64,000 nucleotides of DNA from Zizania palustris (lineage: Eukaryota > Streptophyta > Magnoliopsida > Poales > Poaceae). Positions within the stretch are counted from its first letter, which is position 1, and each line of letters begins with the position of its first letter. A program made the position numbers and the translations under genes. The notes beneath the pieces are model-generated. The model worked only from the letters and a program-made list of their open reading frames with translations, ran no database searches and was not told where the DNA came from. Shown piece after piece: positions 11,223 to 22,981 of the stretch. The stretch lies in NCBI GenBank assembly GCA_019279435.1, contig JAAALK010000285.1:67690865-67754864 (forward strand). The letters are read 5' to 3'.

Positions 11223-11814
11223 AATTTTCTCTTCCAGAGCATGCCTCATTCTGCCACGTTCACCGCTAGAGGTCCCCATTGTGCAAACCGTAGTTCGTCA
11301 CTGATCCATTTTCCGTAATTTCTATTTTGATATGCCCGGTCAATTGTACTCCGCTAGATCTTCGATTGAGCCTTCGATTACATGTCGTTCGAACAAACCT
11401 TTTCCTAATATTCTTGTTCGGTGTTATTTGAACTGATCGGTCATACGCATACACGTGACGACATTCGTTTGATCGAGATAAGACATAATCACCGCTCATC
11501 ATGTTGAATCCAAGCCAATCATCAGATTGAGAATCCTCTTGATTATAAAATCAATATGATTTTTGTTATTTGATGTGATGTTATTTTTGTAAAAAAACAA
11601 AAAACATGCAATTGCATGCTATTGGGCAAAAGCAAACTATTCCAAATTTAAATATTTTTGAATATAAACATCATAAATCATTTAGGAATGCAAATATTTA
11701 TTTTGCTCCTTTTGTTGCAGTGAAGGAGTAGAGGAAGCATATGATGGGATATTGCATTTGCAAGTCCATTGGAAGCATTTGGTGTGGGACAGTGGGACAC
11801 AATGATCCAATCAT
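11223..11814. other. Unrecognised DNA between the Mutator-like element and Gypsy-2
   Basis: No gene, LTR terminus or clear repeat seen. It is AT-rich from about 11540. A 78-codon reverse frame (11266-11502) has no recognisable motif. This is the older sequence that received both neighbouring elements. Confidence 0.5.
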
Positions 11815-12328
11815 TGTTGCTTTCGGAGGTTAACAGGTTTGAGTGGTTCAGTATAATTTGGAAGAACTGGTCTGAGTCCCATTAGAGCCTCCCAAGGGGG
11901 TAATAACTCTGCTGGACAAACCTTAGGTGATTGCTTCCAAAAATCTATCGTGTACAATGCAAGAAAGGGGGGGTATTTATAGGAGGGGGCCTACAAGGAA
12001 AATACCCTTTAACCCTCGAGTTACATTCGTCATTATAGACTCTGTTCAACGGACACTGTAGCCATCATCCCCGTTTAGTGGTGCATCCCTGAGGGAGAGA
12101 AGATCCGAAGGGCCCTATGCAAAACCTCCCCGTGGATGGCTTAGGAACAACCGTGGAGGCTTTGGATCCTTGCAAGGGTCTTCGTCTAGGGGCTGTGCTT
12201 CGTACTCCGAAGCATCTGCCTCGGAGTACCATGACCTTGCCGAAAGGCTTCACATACATGGGCTCTGAAGTCATCTTCGGGGTCCTTGCTCTAGCCGCTT
12301 ATGCTGACGGGATTATTTCCCCCCAACA
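11815..12328 (-). repeat. 3' LTR of Gypsy-2 (Tat lineage, 514 bp)
   Basis: On the reverse strand it starts TGTTGGGGGG at 12328, directly after GAGGGGCTAC, the same junction as the Gypsy-1 3' LTR at 62084. It ends at 11815 (forward TGTTGC). A reverse-strand TATA (CTATAAATACC) lies near 11968-11980. The outer flank ATCAT (11810-11814) is the predicted target duplication; its partner is not in the window. The LTR clearly differs from Gypsy-1 but has a related start and end. Confidence 0.82.
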
Positions 12329-12768
12329 GTAGCCCCTCACATATGACTCTTCGATCAGCCCGTCCTTGAGAGAGGAAATATGCACAAGAAATAATACTGT
12401 GATAGAATTTCGAAGAGTGGACAAACCACTCAACTTACCCTGAGATGTCGTCGGTTGTGAGAGGGCCTGGTCCGAAGGGATCTCATGACGAGGTGCTCCG
12501 TTGCTTATGCTCCCATTCGAGAACCTAGGCTTTCCGGGCATTGCTCTAGACACGTTCGACTGTGGCCCCACTTGTCAGCTTTGAGGGAATACGAACGGGC
12601 GAAGTAGAGGCTTGTTGTGCAAACCTCTAGCTCCAATAAAAGGTAGCGGTCCCCTATCGCCGTTAAGCCTTTACACGCCTCTGGTTTTTGCCCCAGTCTG
12701 CTAGTCTCCTTCTAGCTCTCGCTTTTAGCCTTTTACTCTTTCCTCACGCGACCCAGCATACTTGGAAG
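12329..12768. other. Gypsy-2 spacer between the 3' LTR and the antisense accessory gene
   Basis: Holds the PPT side of the LTR (reverse strand GAGGGGCTAC, 12329-12338) and the presumed promoter and leader of the forward-running accessory gene. A weak TATA-like CAATAAAAGG lies near 12630. No coding region supported. Confidence 0.5.
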
Positions 12769-15700
12769 ATGACAAAGAAAGGAAGGACCGACCTCGCTTC
12801 GGATCCTCATTTTATCTAGTGGTGGATAGCCGTGGCAGCAGCAGCCGTGGTAGTGGGGGCGTCGAGTTCCACTAGGTCTTGTGGGCCCCATGACTTTCGG
12901 CCACCCTTCGAGAAGTTTACCGAGCAAACCCTGGTCCTAGAGAGATCCGCCTGCACGGAAGAGATAGTGAATAATGTGGTTCAAGAGAATCTCGAACCTG
13001 GAGTTGTGGTGAGGCTTCCCAGAGATGAGGTCATCCCCGAGCAGCATGAGGGGAAAGTGGTTGTCTTCGAGGCTTTCTTCGGGGTGGGACTCGGGTTCCC
13101 CGCTTTGGAGCTCTTGGTGGAGGTCCTCCATTTTTACAACGTGGACTTGCTGTAGTTTTCTCTGAATGTCGTCGCCCACTTGGCCGTCTTTGAATGGGTC
13201 ATGAGGGCAGACAGGTGTGAAGGGAGGGTCGTAGTCTCCGCGACGATGCATGACGCCAATTGCTAGCCGAAGAAGCGATTTAGCGTGGACGGCTCTACGA
13301 AGCTCTTGGTGTACAAGAGCATCAATTTCCTTCTCTAGAAGGAGTATGCCGACTTCTTCCATGCAAAGGCCATCAATGAGCGGTGGTACTCTGATTGGAT
13401 CCACCATTGGTTCTACGTAGTGGTCGGGTGGACTCTGGATTGTTGAGACCCCTCCGCTAGATTCTCTACTGAAGGGGGCCAACGTTTTGGTGGATGTGGG
13501 CTCGATCTAGGCCCGCATCTGTCTTATGCATCCCGTGGCTCAATAGATGAGTATGCGAGACTTGGCTGATGAGTTTCTCCCTCTAGAACTCTCCCCTGAA
13601 GGCGGTGTGGCCCCTTGTTTTCCACAATATCCAAGACGGAGTTCTCTTATAGACGTCTTCGGACTCCCTTGGTATGGTTGACATTTATTTCCTATAGAAG
13701 TTATCACAATTTATTTTAAAAAATAGTATTCATTTGAAGGTACCTTCATGTTTGTAGCTTCGTGGGTAGTCATGACCCCGGAGCAGGTGGTCCATGTGGT
13801 TGAGAGGATCCTTGGGGGCCTGACTCCGACTAAGAAGAAATGGAGGATAGAGTTGGTGGGGGTCTGGGAGAGGCACAACTGCGTTTGGGGCGGTCTTGAG
13901 GTTGAGCCCCCCGCGCTCCTAGACCTTGATATCCTAGATCCTGTCCTGAGGAAGAGGAAGGCGTACACAGGCTCGATTGGATCTCCGAAGCTGTGGCGCC
14001 CCGATTTACCGAAATCGGAACATTATTGAATTTCATAAGAAAAACAATAATACAAGAGGTTCATCATGCGACAAGCGTACATACGACAATATTAATGGTA
14101 CGCAGACCATAATTATTACATCAGAGTTGAAATAAAAATAGTAACAAAAGTAAATAGCATGACGAACGTCTTCTTCAGGATCGTTTTCTTGACTGGGTCG
14201 CTACTCCAGACCGTCTTCGTAGTAGGCATCCTCTATGGTGTTCAACGGGTATGAGTACAAAAAGTACTCAACAAGCCACCGCAAATGCAAGTAATAATGC
14301 AGGGTAGTAAACAAGGAAGGGTAATGGCTAACAGTGCGGAAAAGTACATTTTCAGTTATTGCATTTAGTGTAGTCAAATTTAATCATGCGGAAAAGTAAA
14401 CATGAGCATCAACAACATCATCTAACTCGAGGAGTACGTTTTACCTCGCACACCAGTCCTTACATGTCAAACCATCATGCTCATACATATTCAAAGTAAT
14501 CTAACTATGGGATGTCACGCAACCCACCCTTGACCGTGGGCTCGGCTTTTCGAAAAGATTAATGACTCTGATCAGAGTTGTACTACTGTACCCACAAGGC
14601 ACGCACTCATCCCAAACGAGATGACCCATACCACGGGAACTCGTGCCAAAACCTCAGCATGAAATGCTCCAAGCGATAACCACCCACTCTAGGTTTCGCC
14701 GGCGCGCCGGGCCGCATCCCGGCTAACGTCGCACCCCCTTTTGCGCAACATTGGTACAAGCCACCTGCAGGTGCTGCTTGACCCATCTCCAAATGGTGGC
14801 CTCAGTTTGGAACACTCCATACCTTAGTTAGGACTTACCCATTAGACTTGTGGTTAGTACGGAAGTGTATTGCAACGGATCCCTCAGACCGGTCTTTATA
14901 GTGCCCAGGGTGCTACCGACCAATGCCCTAGCTTGCACCCAGAACCCAACATGCATACACTCACAACCATAACTCATCACCAACAAAATTCCAAGGATAA
15001 GAAGTAACGGGGATCATATAGTAAAAACAATTTTACTACGACTCATTTTTTTATCCTATAGCGATCGTGTCAATATATTGGACACTAGCTAATATCATTA
15101 ATCATATGGTAACAAGGAGGTTAGGCGAGATAGCATGGCTTGGGTTGCACATCAAGGTTGGAGGACCTAAATAAATATGTTGTAAGGGTTTCATTTGATT
15201 AATGCATGTATAACCTATGTGTTTTAGCGATAGTTTAATAAAACATGGGTTCAATATGCTCAAAAGATTGGTTTGATGACTTGCCTTGTTCAGCGAATAG
15301 GGAGGGAGGAACTTCCGGGAAATATTCCGGCTCCACGACAGCGTCGTAGTCTTCCCAATATAAATGAAATAAAATAAAATGAATACAATCATTCAATTAA
15401 ACAATACAAAACCACACAACAACACATAGGTTTTGATTGGTCCAAATTAAAGAAAACTAAGTTGTTTAGTTTCTGAAATTTATTTTATAAATAATTTAAA
15501 ATGAACTAAAATGGAATATTGTCCTTTATAAAAGGGGTTTTAATTGTGAATAAACTTATTCTAAGTTTTCTAATTAGTTTAAAATAATAGTTTCATAGAA
15601 AGTGTTGGGGTTCCATTCTATAGACAGGAAAAGAATAAAGATAAATTTTGCTAAATTTTAAATAATTAAATTTGAAATATTCCTTAAGGAGCAATTGGAT

Positions 15701-18700
15701 ATTTTATTAAATAAACATGAAATATCCAAAGTAAACATACTGTTTTTATTGTATGAACATGTAGAGAATAAAATTATAAGTTTTCTGGAATTGAAATGGT
15801 TAAATTTGGAGTTAAAATGAGCAAGATATGAATTTTAGAATTTTAAAATGAATTATGGAATTATTTTTGAACTGTAAAAGCGTTCTGGTCCATGGTGAAC
15901 TAGGTCTACCGCGGACCAACGCACAGGATGAGGACCAGGAACGCTGGTTCAGATCCAACGGTTGTGATTTAGTGAAGATCGGATGGTCCAGATTTTACAA
16001 TACCGGTCAGCAAAAGTCAACTGTGAATCTGGACGCTTGGTTTTGTTTTTAATCTGGATCATACATGTTAGATCGGACGTCGTAGGACCGATCTAGCACG
16101 CAGAACAGAACAGAGCCGGCGCACGGTGTTCTTCTCTGGCGACTACAGGCGCAAGGCGGTGCGGCTAGCGGCAAAGTCGATGGACTATGGACCAGAACGA
16201 AAGCAAAAATGGAACAAGGATACAATGGGGATCGTTACCGTGGAGAAAACGACAACTGGCGATGTACTGACGGGGCCGACGACGAGCAGGAACTCCGGGT
16301 GGTGCTGGAGGTCGGTCTCGGCAACGTTCTGGTGAGGGATCTCGTGAACAGAGTAGAGGACGATGAGGAGTGGACTGTTGCGGATCCGACGGGGCTGACG
16401 GAGAGACTAGAAGCGGTCTCCGGCGGCGAGTACGGAGGCTGGAGTGGCAAACAGAGGCGGCGGAAAATCTCGGTGTGCGGGCGCTCGATCTCCCGAGGGG
16501 TTGTGCGGCTTGCGGGATGGCGACCAGGGCGAGGGCGGTGGCTTTTATAGAGGGGGCTGGCGCCATAAACTGCTGAAATTAGCTACAAATCCGGGCAAAA
16601 AATCAGGGATTTCTGGGGCTCAGGGCGTTGATTTGTCGATTTTTCACCGGAGAAGAAGAATCTGACGAGTGGGACCGGGATGGTAGCGACTGGCGGCAGC
16701 AAAGGCGCATGCGGGCAGGAAAATAGGGTGGGGTCCACGCGCTGCGGCAGGTATGGGAAAACGAGCGGGATTTCATCCTTGCATGCGGTGTGGGGGCCAC
16801 AGGGCAGTAGCAGAAAAATATTGCAACGGGAATGACGCAGAAAAAAATGGGAGGCGTGTGGGGTCCACGCGGTGCGGCAGTCACGGGCGGAATAAAAAAT
16901 GCAGGTGGGACCCACGGCGCACACGTGGTCACGCGACTGGTTGCCGGCTCGCGGCTGACGGTCCGGCTCCACGCGCTGCGGCAGGCGCTGCAGCAGGCCC
17001 AGGCCGGAAATGCGCTGGCGCGGCCGGTTTCGGGCGCACGTATGCGGACATGGAAAGTGATTATGGAATTGATTAACGATTTGATTAAGGGAATTTTAAT
17101 TTATTCTGTGATTTCATTAATTTCTGAAATGTTGTTAAAAAATCCTTAAAATTCCCGAGAAACATTTTAAGACATATACTTGTCTTGGAAAATTTAATAA
17201 AATTTTCCAAACTAAAATTTGAATTATTTCTTAAAAATTTTAAATCTCCAATTTAAAATAATTGTTGAAGTTCATTTCAATTTTCTATTCTGGTTACAAA
17301 GGTCCTAAAATTTTATAAAAATTTCTAAAATTTAATTTGTCTTTGAGGAATTTAACATAAATTTTTCAACTCAAAACTTGAATTATTTATCACTATTTTT
17401 ATTTATTCATTTTCAGGAATAATTTTAAAAGCAGTACGCGCACAGTACAATTCCTGGTTGGCGTGCAGGTGCAGGCGCGTGCATGCAACAGCTGGGGCCC
17501 AGACACGATGTGTGCGCAGTGCGTGCGGCTGCATGCACCTGCACGGTGGTTAAAGCTGAAAAAAACGCTGGCGATCAAGGAATTTAATTAAGGAATTAAT
17601 TAATTAATTTCTGAAATGGTATTTTAATTATTTACTATTTCAGTTATTAATTAGTCAAACTTAATTTTTGCATTTAATATTATTATCTTCTTCGAATTAC
17701 TTATTTATGAAAATTAAAGTTAATTCATGGCAAAAAGTGAAAAGTTTTTGGAAAATTTGGAGTCTAAAATAAATTTAGAAATTTTGGATTTCAAATAAAT
17801 AGCTCATTGATATTTTAAAGAATAATCGGTGATCGAGAATATTTGTATTCACGTCGAAATTAAATATTCTCAACTTGAATGGAAAATTAAGGTTTAAATT
17901 CATTTTAGTATTTAAAATATAATAAAGATTTAAAAAGGTATTTTTCCACGGGGTTTAAACTATTCGAATGAAAAATGTATTTTTAATTTTCACAAACAAA
18001 AAGGGAATATTATTTCTAATTGAAATGCTTTATCACAACATTCACGTTGAAATATATTTTATTAGTTATTGTTAGAGTCTTGAGATGAAATGTTATTGAT
18101 TACATCTTATTTAATTTCTTTTGCGCCAAAAATTCTAGAAAGATTTTTGGGACGCAAGTTAGAGCAATAGAAATTTTAGGAAAATACTCGAGCTAAGATT
18201 TATTTTTAAATGAAATTTTTATTTCCGTATTTTAGCTCTCTTATTTATGATGTACATTTATTTATTTTTTTTGAAATTCATTTATTAATTACTTTATTTT
18301 ATTTTTAACGCCTGACGAAAATCAGGGTGTTACAGAAGCCTCCCTCGAAGAAGACCGCTCGCAAGCCCAAGGGCCTCTTCGCCCTAGCTTCCCATCCCGA
18401 CTCTCCGGTGGAGAGGTCTTCGAGCGAGGCCCTGGTTACCGAGCAAGAGGTCTCTATGCTAGAGGTGACCAGAGAGCTGAGCTCAGTGTAGGGCATGGTG
18501 GTCGAAGAGGTGCTGGCCTGCCCACAGGAGAGCTCAGTTGGGGCACGATGGTCGAAGAAGGACTAGCCAGCCCACGAGTGAGCCAACCCCATGTCGCGAC
18601 GATTGGAGAAGTTCCAACCAACCCACGAGCTAGCCCAACCAGGGGCGCATCGGTCGAAGAAGTGCCAGCCGACTCATGAGCGAGTCTAGCTGGGGACACC

Positions 18701-19287
18701 GTGGCTCCAGGGGTTCTAGCTAATCTACAAGCGGGCCCGATTGGGGACACCAACGCCGAAGGGGTGGCACCCGAGTAGTATGTGGCTGAGTTGACAGTCG
18801 CGTTGCTTGGATCTCCGGGGAACTCCTTGGGAGGGTTCATCCAGATGGTGGACGACATGTCGACTCCTGAGCCTTCATCAGATGGTGCCAGGGTTGGTAG
18901 GCCGCCTCCTCCCGGTCATATGCCTTTGGTTTTTCATTACCTGCATTTGCCTGCACACTTCATATGTATATTGCTTGTCTCGTAGGTACCTTGGAAGGGG
19001 ACACCCCTAAAATCCTTTCGCTCACCCAAGAGAGGGCCGAGGTGTAGGGGAAATCCTCCGCAGAGGTAGTCGACGTGTCGGAGTCAGATGAATAGGTCGG
19101 TTCGAAAGAGGCTTCAGAGAGAGCTTCTGAGCATTCCGAGACCTCTTCCAGAGTGGACGTACAATATGTGCACGCAGGCATCCCTCTACTGGCTCCGTTC
19201 TTGACTTCTGGGCCAGACCTCATTGCAAAGGTGGAACCTTTGACTCGGCTCTGGCAGGCCTTAAGCAGTACTGACTTAGTCAACGAG
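12769..19287 (+). pseudogene. Antisense accessory gene of Gypsy-2, split by a solo LTR
   Basis: Runs opposite to Gypsy-2 itself and is homologous to the Gypsy-1 accessory gene at 58554-61652. Exon 1 (12769 to about 13671) starts ATG ACA AAG AAA and has an in-frame TAG after 16 codons. It keeps GKVVVFEAFFGVGLGFPALELLVEVLHF, matching GEVVVFEAGLGILVVDLLSEVMDLF in Gypsy-1. A plausible intron (GTATGG at 13672 to TTTGTAG at 13757) precedes exon 2, which holds MTPEQVVHVVERILGGLTPTKK. Exon 2 is cut at 13991 by the 13992-18334 solo LTR and resumes after 18339 with a Lys/Pro-rich then acidic stretch. A second likely acceptor ends at 18985, and exon 3 is cut at 19287 by SireA-C. Several stops make it non-functional. 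The family resembles proteins annotated as 'putative gypsy-type transposon' or plant aORF; its function is unknown. Confidence 0.8.
13992..18334 (-). repeat. Solo LTR of a long-LTR Del/Tekay-like gypsy element (4343 bp)
   Basis: On the reverse strand it begins TGTAACACCCTGA at 18334 and ends GGGGCGCCACA at 13992. It is flanked by perfect GAAGC duplications (13987-13991 and 18335-18339), so it is a complete solo LTR. It shares with the LARD LTRs (41926, 47297) the start, the terminal GGGGCG..ACA end, the block GGTTTTGGCACGAGTTCCCG (forward complement near 14640) and the acidic-peptide segment (15270-15357). Its promoter half differs: a GC-rich region with a reverse-strand TATA (CTATAAAAGCC near 16541-16551) and no polypyrimidine tract. 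Apparent frames around 16165-16566 lie in the LTR leader and are not supported as genes. Confidence 0.9.
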
Positions 19288-21297
19288 TGTAGGACCGAAA
19301 GTAGCGACTAGAGGGGGGTGAATAGGCGCCTAAAAATTCTTTCGAATCAATGGCCTTTTCACTACACCCAACGCACCTCAACAAACAATCAGCAGAAGCG
19401 AAAACAAATCATAGGTACTAAAATAATCTAGCCTAAAAACGACAAGTGTCCTAGATGAAAAGACACTAACAAAGTGCTTAAAGGCAGATTAAATTAACTC
19501 ACAGATCAGGTGAACAATCCATTATAATTTGAATTAAACATATGAGGGCACATGAATAAATGATATTGACCAATATATATCAACTAATGCAAGAAACTGA
19601 TAAAGAAAATAAACTAGCCAGCACGTTGATTGAGACAAAATAATTATATGGGAAGTACTAGCAGAAATTAAGAAAGCACACAACAGACAACCAGATGCAT
19701 CCACGATGATTATCTCTCAGTACAAATAAGTAGTACATGACCAAAAATGAATCATAGAATAGCTACACGTATCACAAGATGAGAGAGTAAAAAACTTTCT
19801 TACTAAACAATTCACCGAACAACTGGATTGCATTGGTTTCTCCACCCGAGAATGCGCTTCTTCTACTGCTTCAACGCCGAACCGAACACTCCGAACCCCA
19901 CGCCAAAAAGTTGTTGGCGCTGCACGCCTGATCCCGTCGCGTGCTCCTGCTGCTGCTGCACATCGAGACCGGCGCCTGCCTAGCTGACGTGCTACTGCTC
20001 CACGGCTAACAGCCCTGCGCCATCTGCTGCAAGCTAGCCGCGTGCCTAGCTTCTGCTTTTCCGACAGCCACACGCAAGCTCCGCCTGGCTGCCTGCCTGC
20101 TGTGCCGAACCATGAGGGGAAAAAGCAAGGGATGCTTTTTCTGCCTGTGACTACTGTTGTTGTTCGCCTCCAACACGCGTGCTTCTGCTGCCTTTGTGCG
20201 CGTGATGCTGCTGCAAGCCTCGAGTCCCCGCACGATAGCCGAAAGCGAATGCCACGTCCACGCCGCTGCAATCAATGAGCATGCACACCCGCGCAGGAAA
20301 CCAGGGGCGCAAAAGCTGCACTGTGGGTCTTCACGCCCGACACAGTATGCTTCCTGCGGGACTCCGCCTCCTAGCCGCTGAGCGACAACGCAACGCCACT
20401 TTGCCGAAAACCAGGCCGGTGCACGCATAGATGAAAAGCTGCCATGTCTGCCAGCCCTGGTGCGTACGTCGATGCAGCGTGGTTTCCTCCGTCCAAAAAC
20501 AACAGGCGCCGAATCCAGCCGAGAGATTCATAGCGTGGAGCCCAGCCATGCAGTCTCACACAGCGATCAACGCTTGGACTGCTCACATGCGCCGACTCTG
20601 CCGCAACACGCCAGCGCCAGAGTGGAAATCAAATCGCTGCTAGAAAATTGACCGGAGAAAGAGATTGCAGTGGCGGAACAAACAGTGGGGAAAAAATTTA
20701 ACTCCGATGTTTAATTGTAGATGAGTTCCACCCTAACCCTAGGGGGTTGGGGCCTATTTATAGGTAGCCCAACAAAAGGGAAAAAGATAAATTTACCCCT
20801 AGGGTAAATTACACAGACGGTGAAAATAAAAATGGAAATGACCGAAATGCCCTTAGGGTTTTTACAAACTCGAATAACATAGACTATTGGCCTAAAAGCA
20901 AAATAGTAAAATCCTAAATAAAGATAATCTTTGGTTGTCAGTTTTACGCCGAAACTGACAAAGCGTCCACCGTCTTCGCACCGGGTATTCGGATTGGGCC
21001 GGCCCGATTCCAAAGCTCCCTCAACTGGGCAATTGCTCGCCGCCTGTGTACCTGAGTCAATCTCGGTCAATGGACAAGTGGATGCTCTGCCGCTCCTAGC
21101 CCATGTACTCAGATTAGGCTGGCCCGACTGCGCAGCCCCTCGGCCCGGCAGTCGCACGCCGCCCGTGTACCTAAGTCACACGTGGCCCAGACACGACAGG
21201 TCTCATCTTCTCTTCACGTCTCCTCTTTGACTTTCGTTGACAATCACTCATCACATCTAGAGCCATAAAGGCCCATGCTCTTCAACATGGCTCCTCA
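19288..21297 (-). repeat. 3' LTR of SireA-C (2010 bp)
   Basis: Reverse-strand start TGAGGAGCCATGTTGAAG at 21297, directly after a PPT (reverse AAGGAGGAGATTG); end TCCTACA at 19288. A reverse-strand TATA (CTATAAATAGG) lies near 20752-20762. The middle (19840-20640) is GC-rich, unlike the other SireA LTRs, and its many overlapping open frames have no recognisable domain. The outer edge abuts the Gypsy-2 accessory gene; the flank ACGAG (19283-19287) is the predicted target duplication. Confidence 0.9.
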
Positions 21298-21668
21298 ATC
21301 TCCTCCTTGATGAGTGCATTGTCAACACCCACTTCAGCAATTCTTCAGAACCTACAAAACACGTGGAAACACAAAACAAAACAAAACAAAATAGAAAGAA
21401 GAAAATAGAATAAAATAATATCCAAAGAGTAAAGGCAAAAGAGACTAAAACTCCCTCTGAACCAAATGCCAGAGAAAGCCAAAACTCCCCCTAAACTCTT
21501 CGAAAAGATCAAGTAACCCAAAATTTCTCCCCCTTGTTGACAATTGGACTCATCAAGTGAGACTAAATGCACTCAAAAGAGACACAGACTCAAACTACCC
21601 CTAAAATGCAGCTCCCCCTCATAATATGCAATGAATGCAACTAGGGTGCAGGTGGAGTGTAAAAAGTA
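21298..21668 (-). other. SireA-C 3' non-coding region, truncated by Gypsy-3
   Basis: Contains the PPT (21298-21310) and further reverse-strand GGGGGAG-type motifs near 21485, 21530 and 21610. The PPT-side arm of the conserved stem is TGATGAGTGCATTGTCAA (21308-21325), pairing with 21237-21253 inside the LTR with one unpaired base. The region stops at 21668, where the Gypsy-3 LTR begins. AAGTA (21664-21668) is the predicted Gypsy-3 target duplication. Confidence 0.8.
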
Positions 21669-22947
21669 TGTGTTTATAGCAAAAAATGGCATTAATGGTC
21701 AAACTAGGCAAATACTGAAAAATGGTATTTTTGACCGAAAATGTGTCAAACCTGGCAAAGGCCGGTCTGACCGACTATAGTAGGCAGGTCTGACCAACTA
21801 TAGTAGGCTGGTCCAATGGACTAGGTCTGGTCAGACTAGACCCATGGGCTCGGTTAGACCGACCAGGTTTTAGAATATGAATCCGAGGAGGATTCGAGCT
21901 ATTTTTATCCAAATCTTATCCTAACAGAGTTTTGGCCGAATCTTACTCTATCTCTAGCCAGGGATAACCAGCCCACCCCCTATAAATATTACGGGCAAGG
22001 CTGATTCAAGGGCTCTCCAATCTCGAAAATCCAAAGCCCTAGCTTTGAATCGCATCTACTTTTCTTTATTTTCCGCATCTTCATGGGTTTGCTTGGAATC
22101 CTTACGTCTATCGCGTCCGTAATCACGGCAACCCTTGCTGGTTCGCTTGTGAACCTCCCGTTAATCCACGTAATGGATTGTTATCCCTTTTTATCGGTTG
22201 TTATCGCCATACTCAGTAATTCAGCCCTCTAGCTGAATTGTGTTTGATCCCTTATTATCTTTGCAGAATAATTGTCTTCCTGAACACCTCTGCAAAATTT
22301 GGAGGCAATTGGATCTTGTTTGCTAGGCCATCCGACCTCTAATAGATCGGATCTATCGTCGCCACTCTGACCAGTGGTGGAGGGACGATCTAACCGGAGC
22401 CCCTTCGTTAGGCTGTTTTTGGCAACGGCTGGTCAGACCGAGGGCGCCCCACACATCATGCCGAAGCTTGCCGCCGAAGCCCCGTTCGCTGGAGTTATGC
22501 GTGCCAGAGTCCGTGCGCGCCGAAGCCTACTCTGCCGGTCCGACCGGAGTACTTCGCTGGTTAGACCGCTGGAGCCTACCTCATAGATACCTCCGGGACA
22601 CGCTCTCGAGGCCCCTCCGCACCTCCGTTCCGACCGAGGTTGTGCCTCTAGTCTTACCGGGCTTGAGGCCGAAGGTGCCCTAGGGACCCTTCGGACAATC
22701 TTCGTTGTAACTCCGAATCGGCCTCCGAATTGGCTGATTCCAGGTATTTTGATCATTTTGTTACTGTTTACATTGTTACTAGTACTTTTCAGCCAATTGG
22801 ATTGAAATATCAATTATTTATCTGATTGTCCGGCAACTCCAAATCCCTTGTCACTATCCAGTGTAGTCGGAACGTGGCGTCGGTATCATTGCAATACTTT
22901 AGACGTCGAACTGGCCTAAGTGCGGGGCACATTTCTGCGCCAACACA
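21669..22947 (+). repeat. 5' LTR of Gypsy-3 (1279 bp)
   Basis: Starts TGTGTT and ends AACACA, a perfect 6-bp terminal inverted repeat. A PBS-like site follows five bases later. A TATA box (CTATAAATATT) lies near 21980. The LTR holds several variants of GGTCTGACCG near 21764-21867 and again near 22430-22570, a motif also found downstream in the coding part (25767-25828). Confidence 0.88.
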
Positions 22948-22952
22948 CTTTT

Positions 22953-22971
22953 TGGCGACTCTGCTGGGGAC
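22953..22971 (+). other. Gypsy-3 primer-binding site
   Basis: TGGCGACTCTGCTGGGGAC follows the LTR after a 5-bp spacer. It begins with the TGG complementary to a tRNA CCA tail. I do not assign the tRNA. Confidence 0.75.
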
Positions 22972-22981
22972 AACGCCAACC

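Noticed and set aside
16165..16566. Pro/Arg-rich 133-codon reverse frame in the long solo LTR
   Set aside because: Falls in a GC-rich leader where several overlapping frames are open on both strands; no motif, not shared with related LTRs.
19840..20640. Host gene fragment in the GC-rich middle of the SireA-C LTR
   Set aside because: Many overlapping open frames on both strands with no recognisable domain; a captured fragment cannot be excluded but nothing supports it directly.
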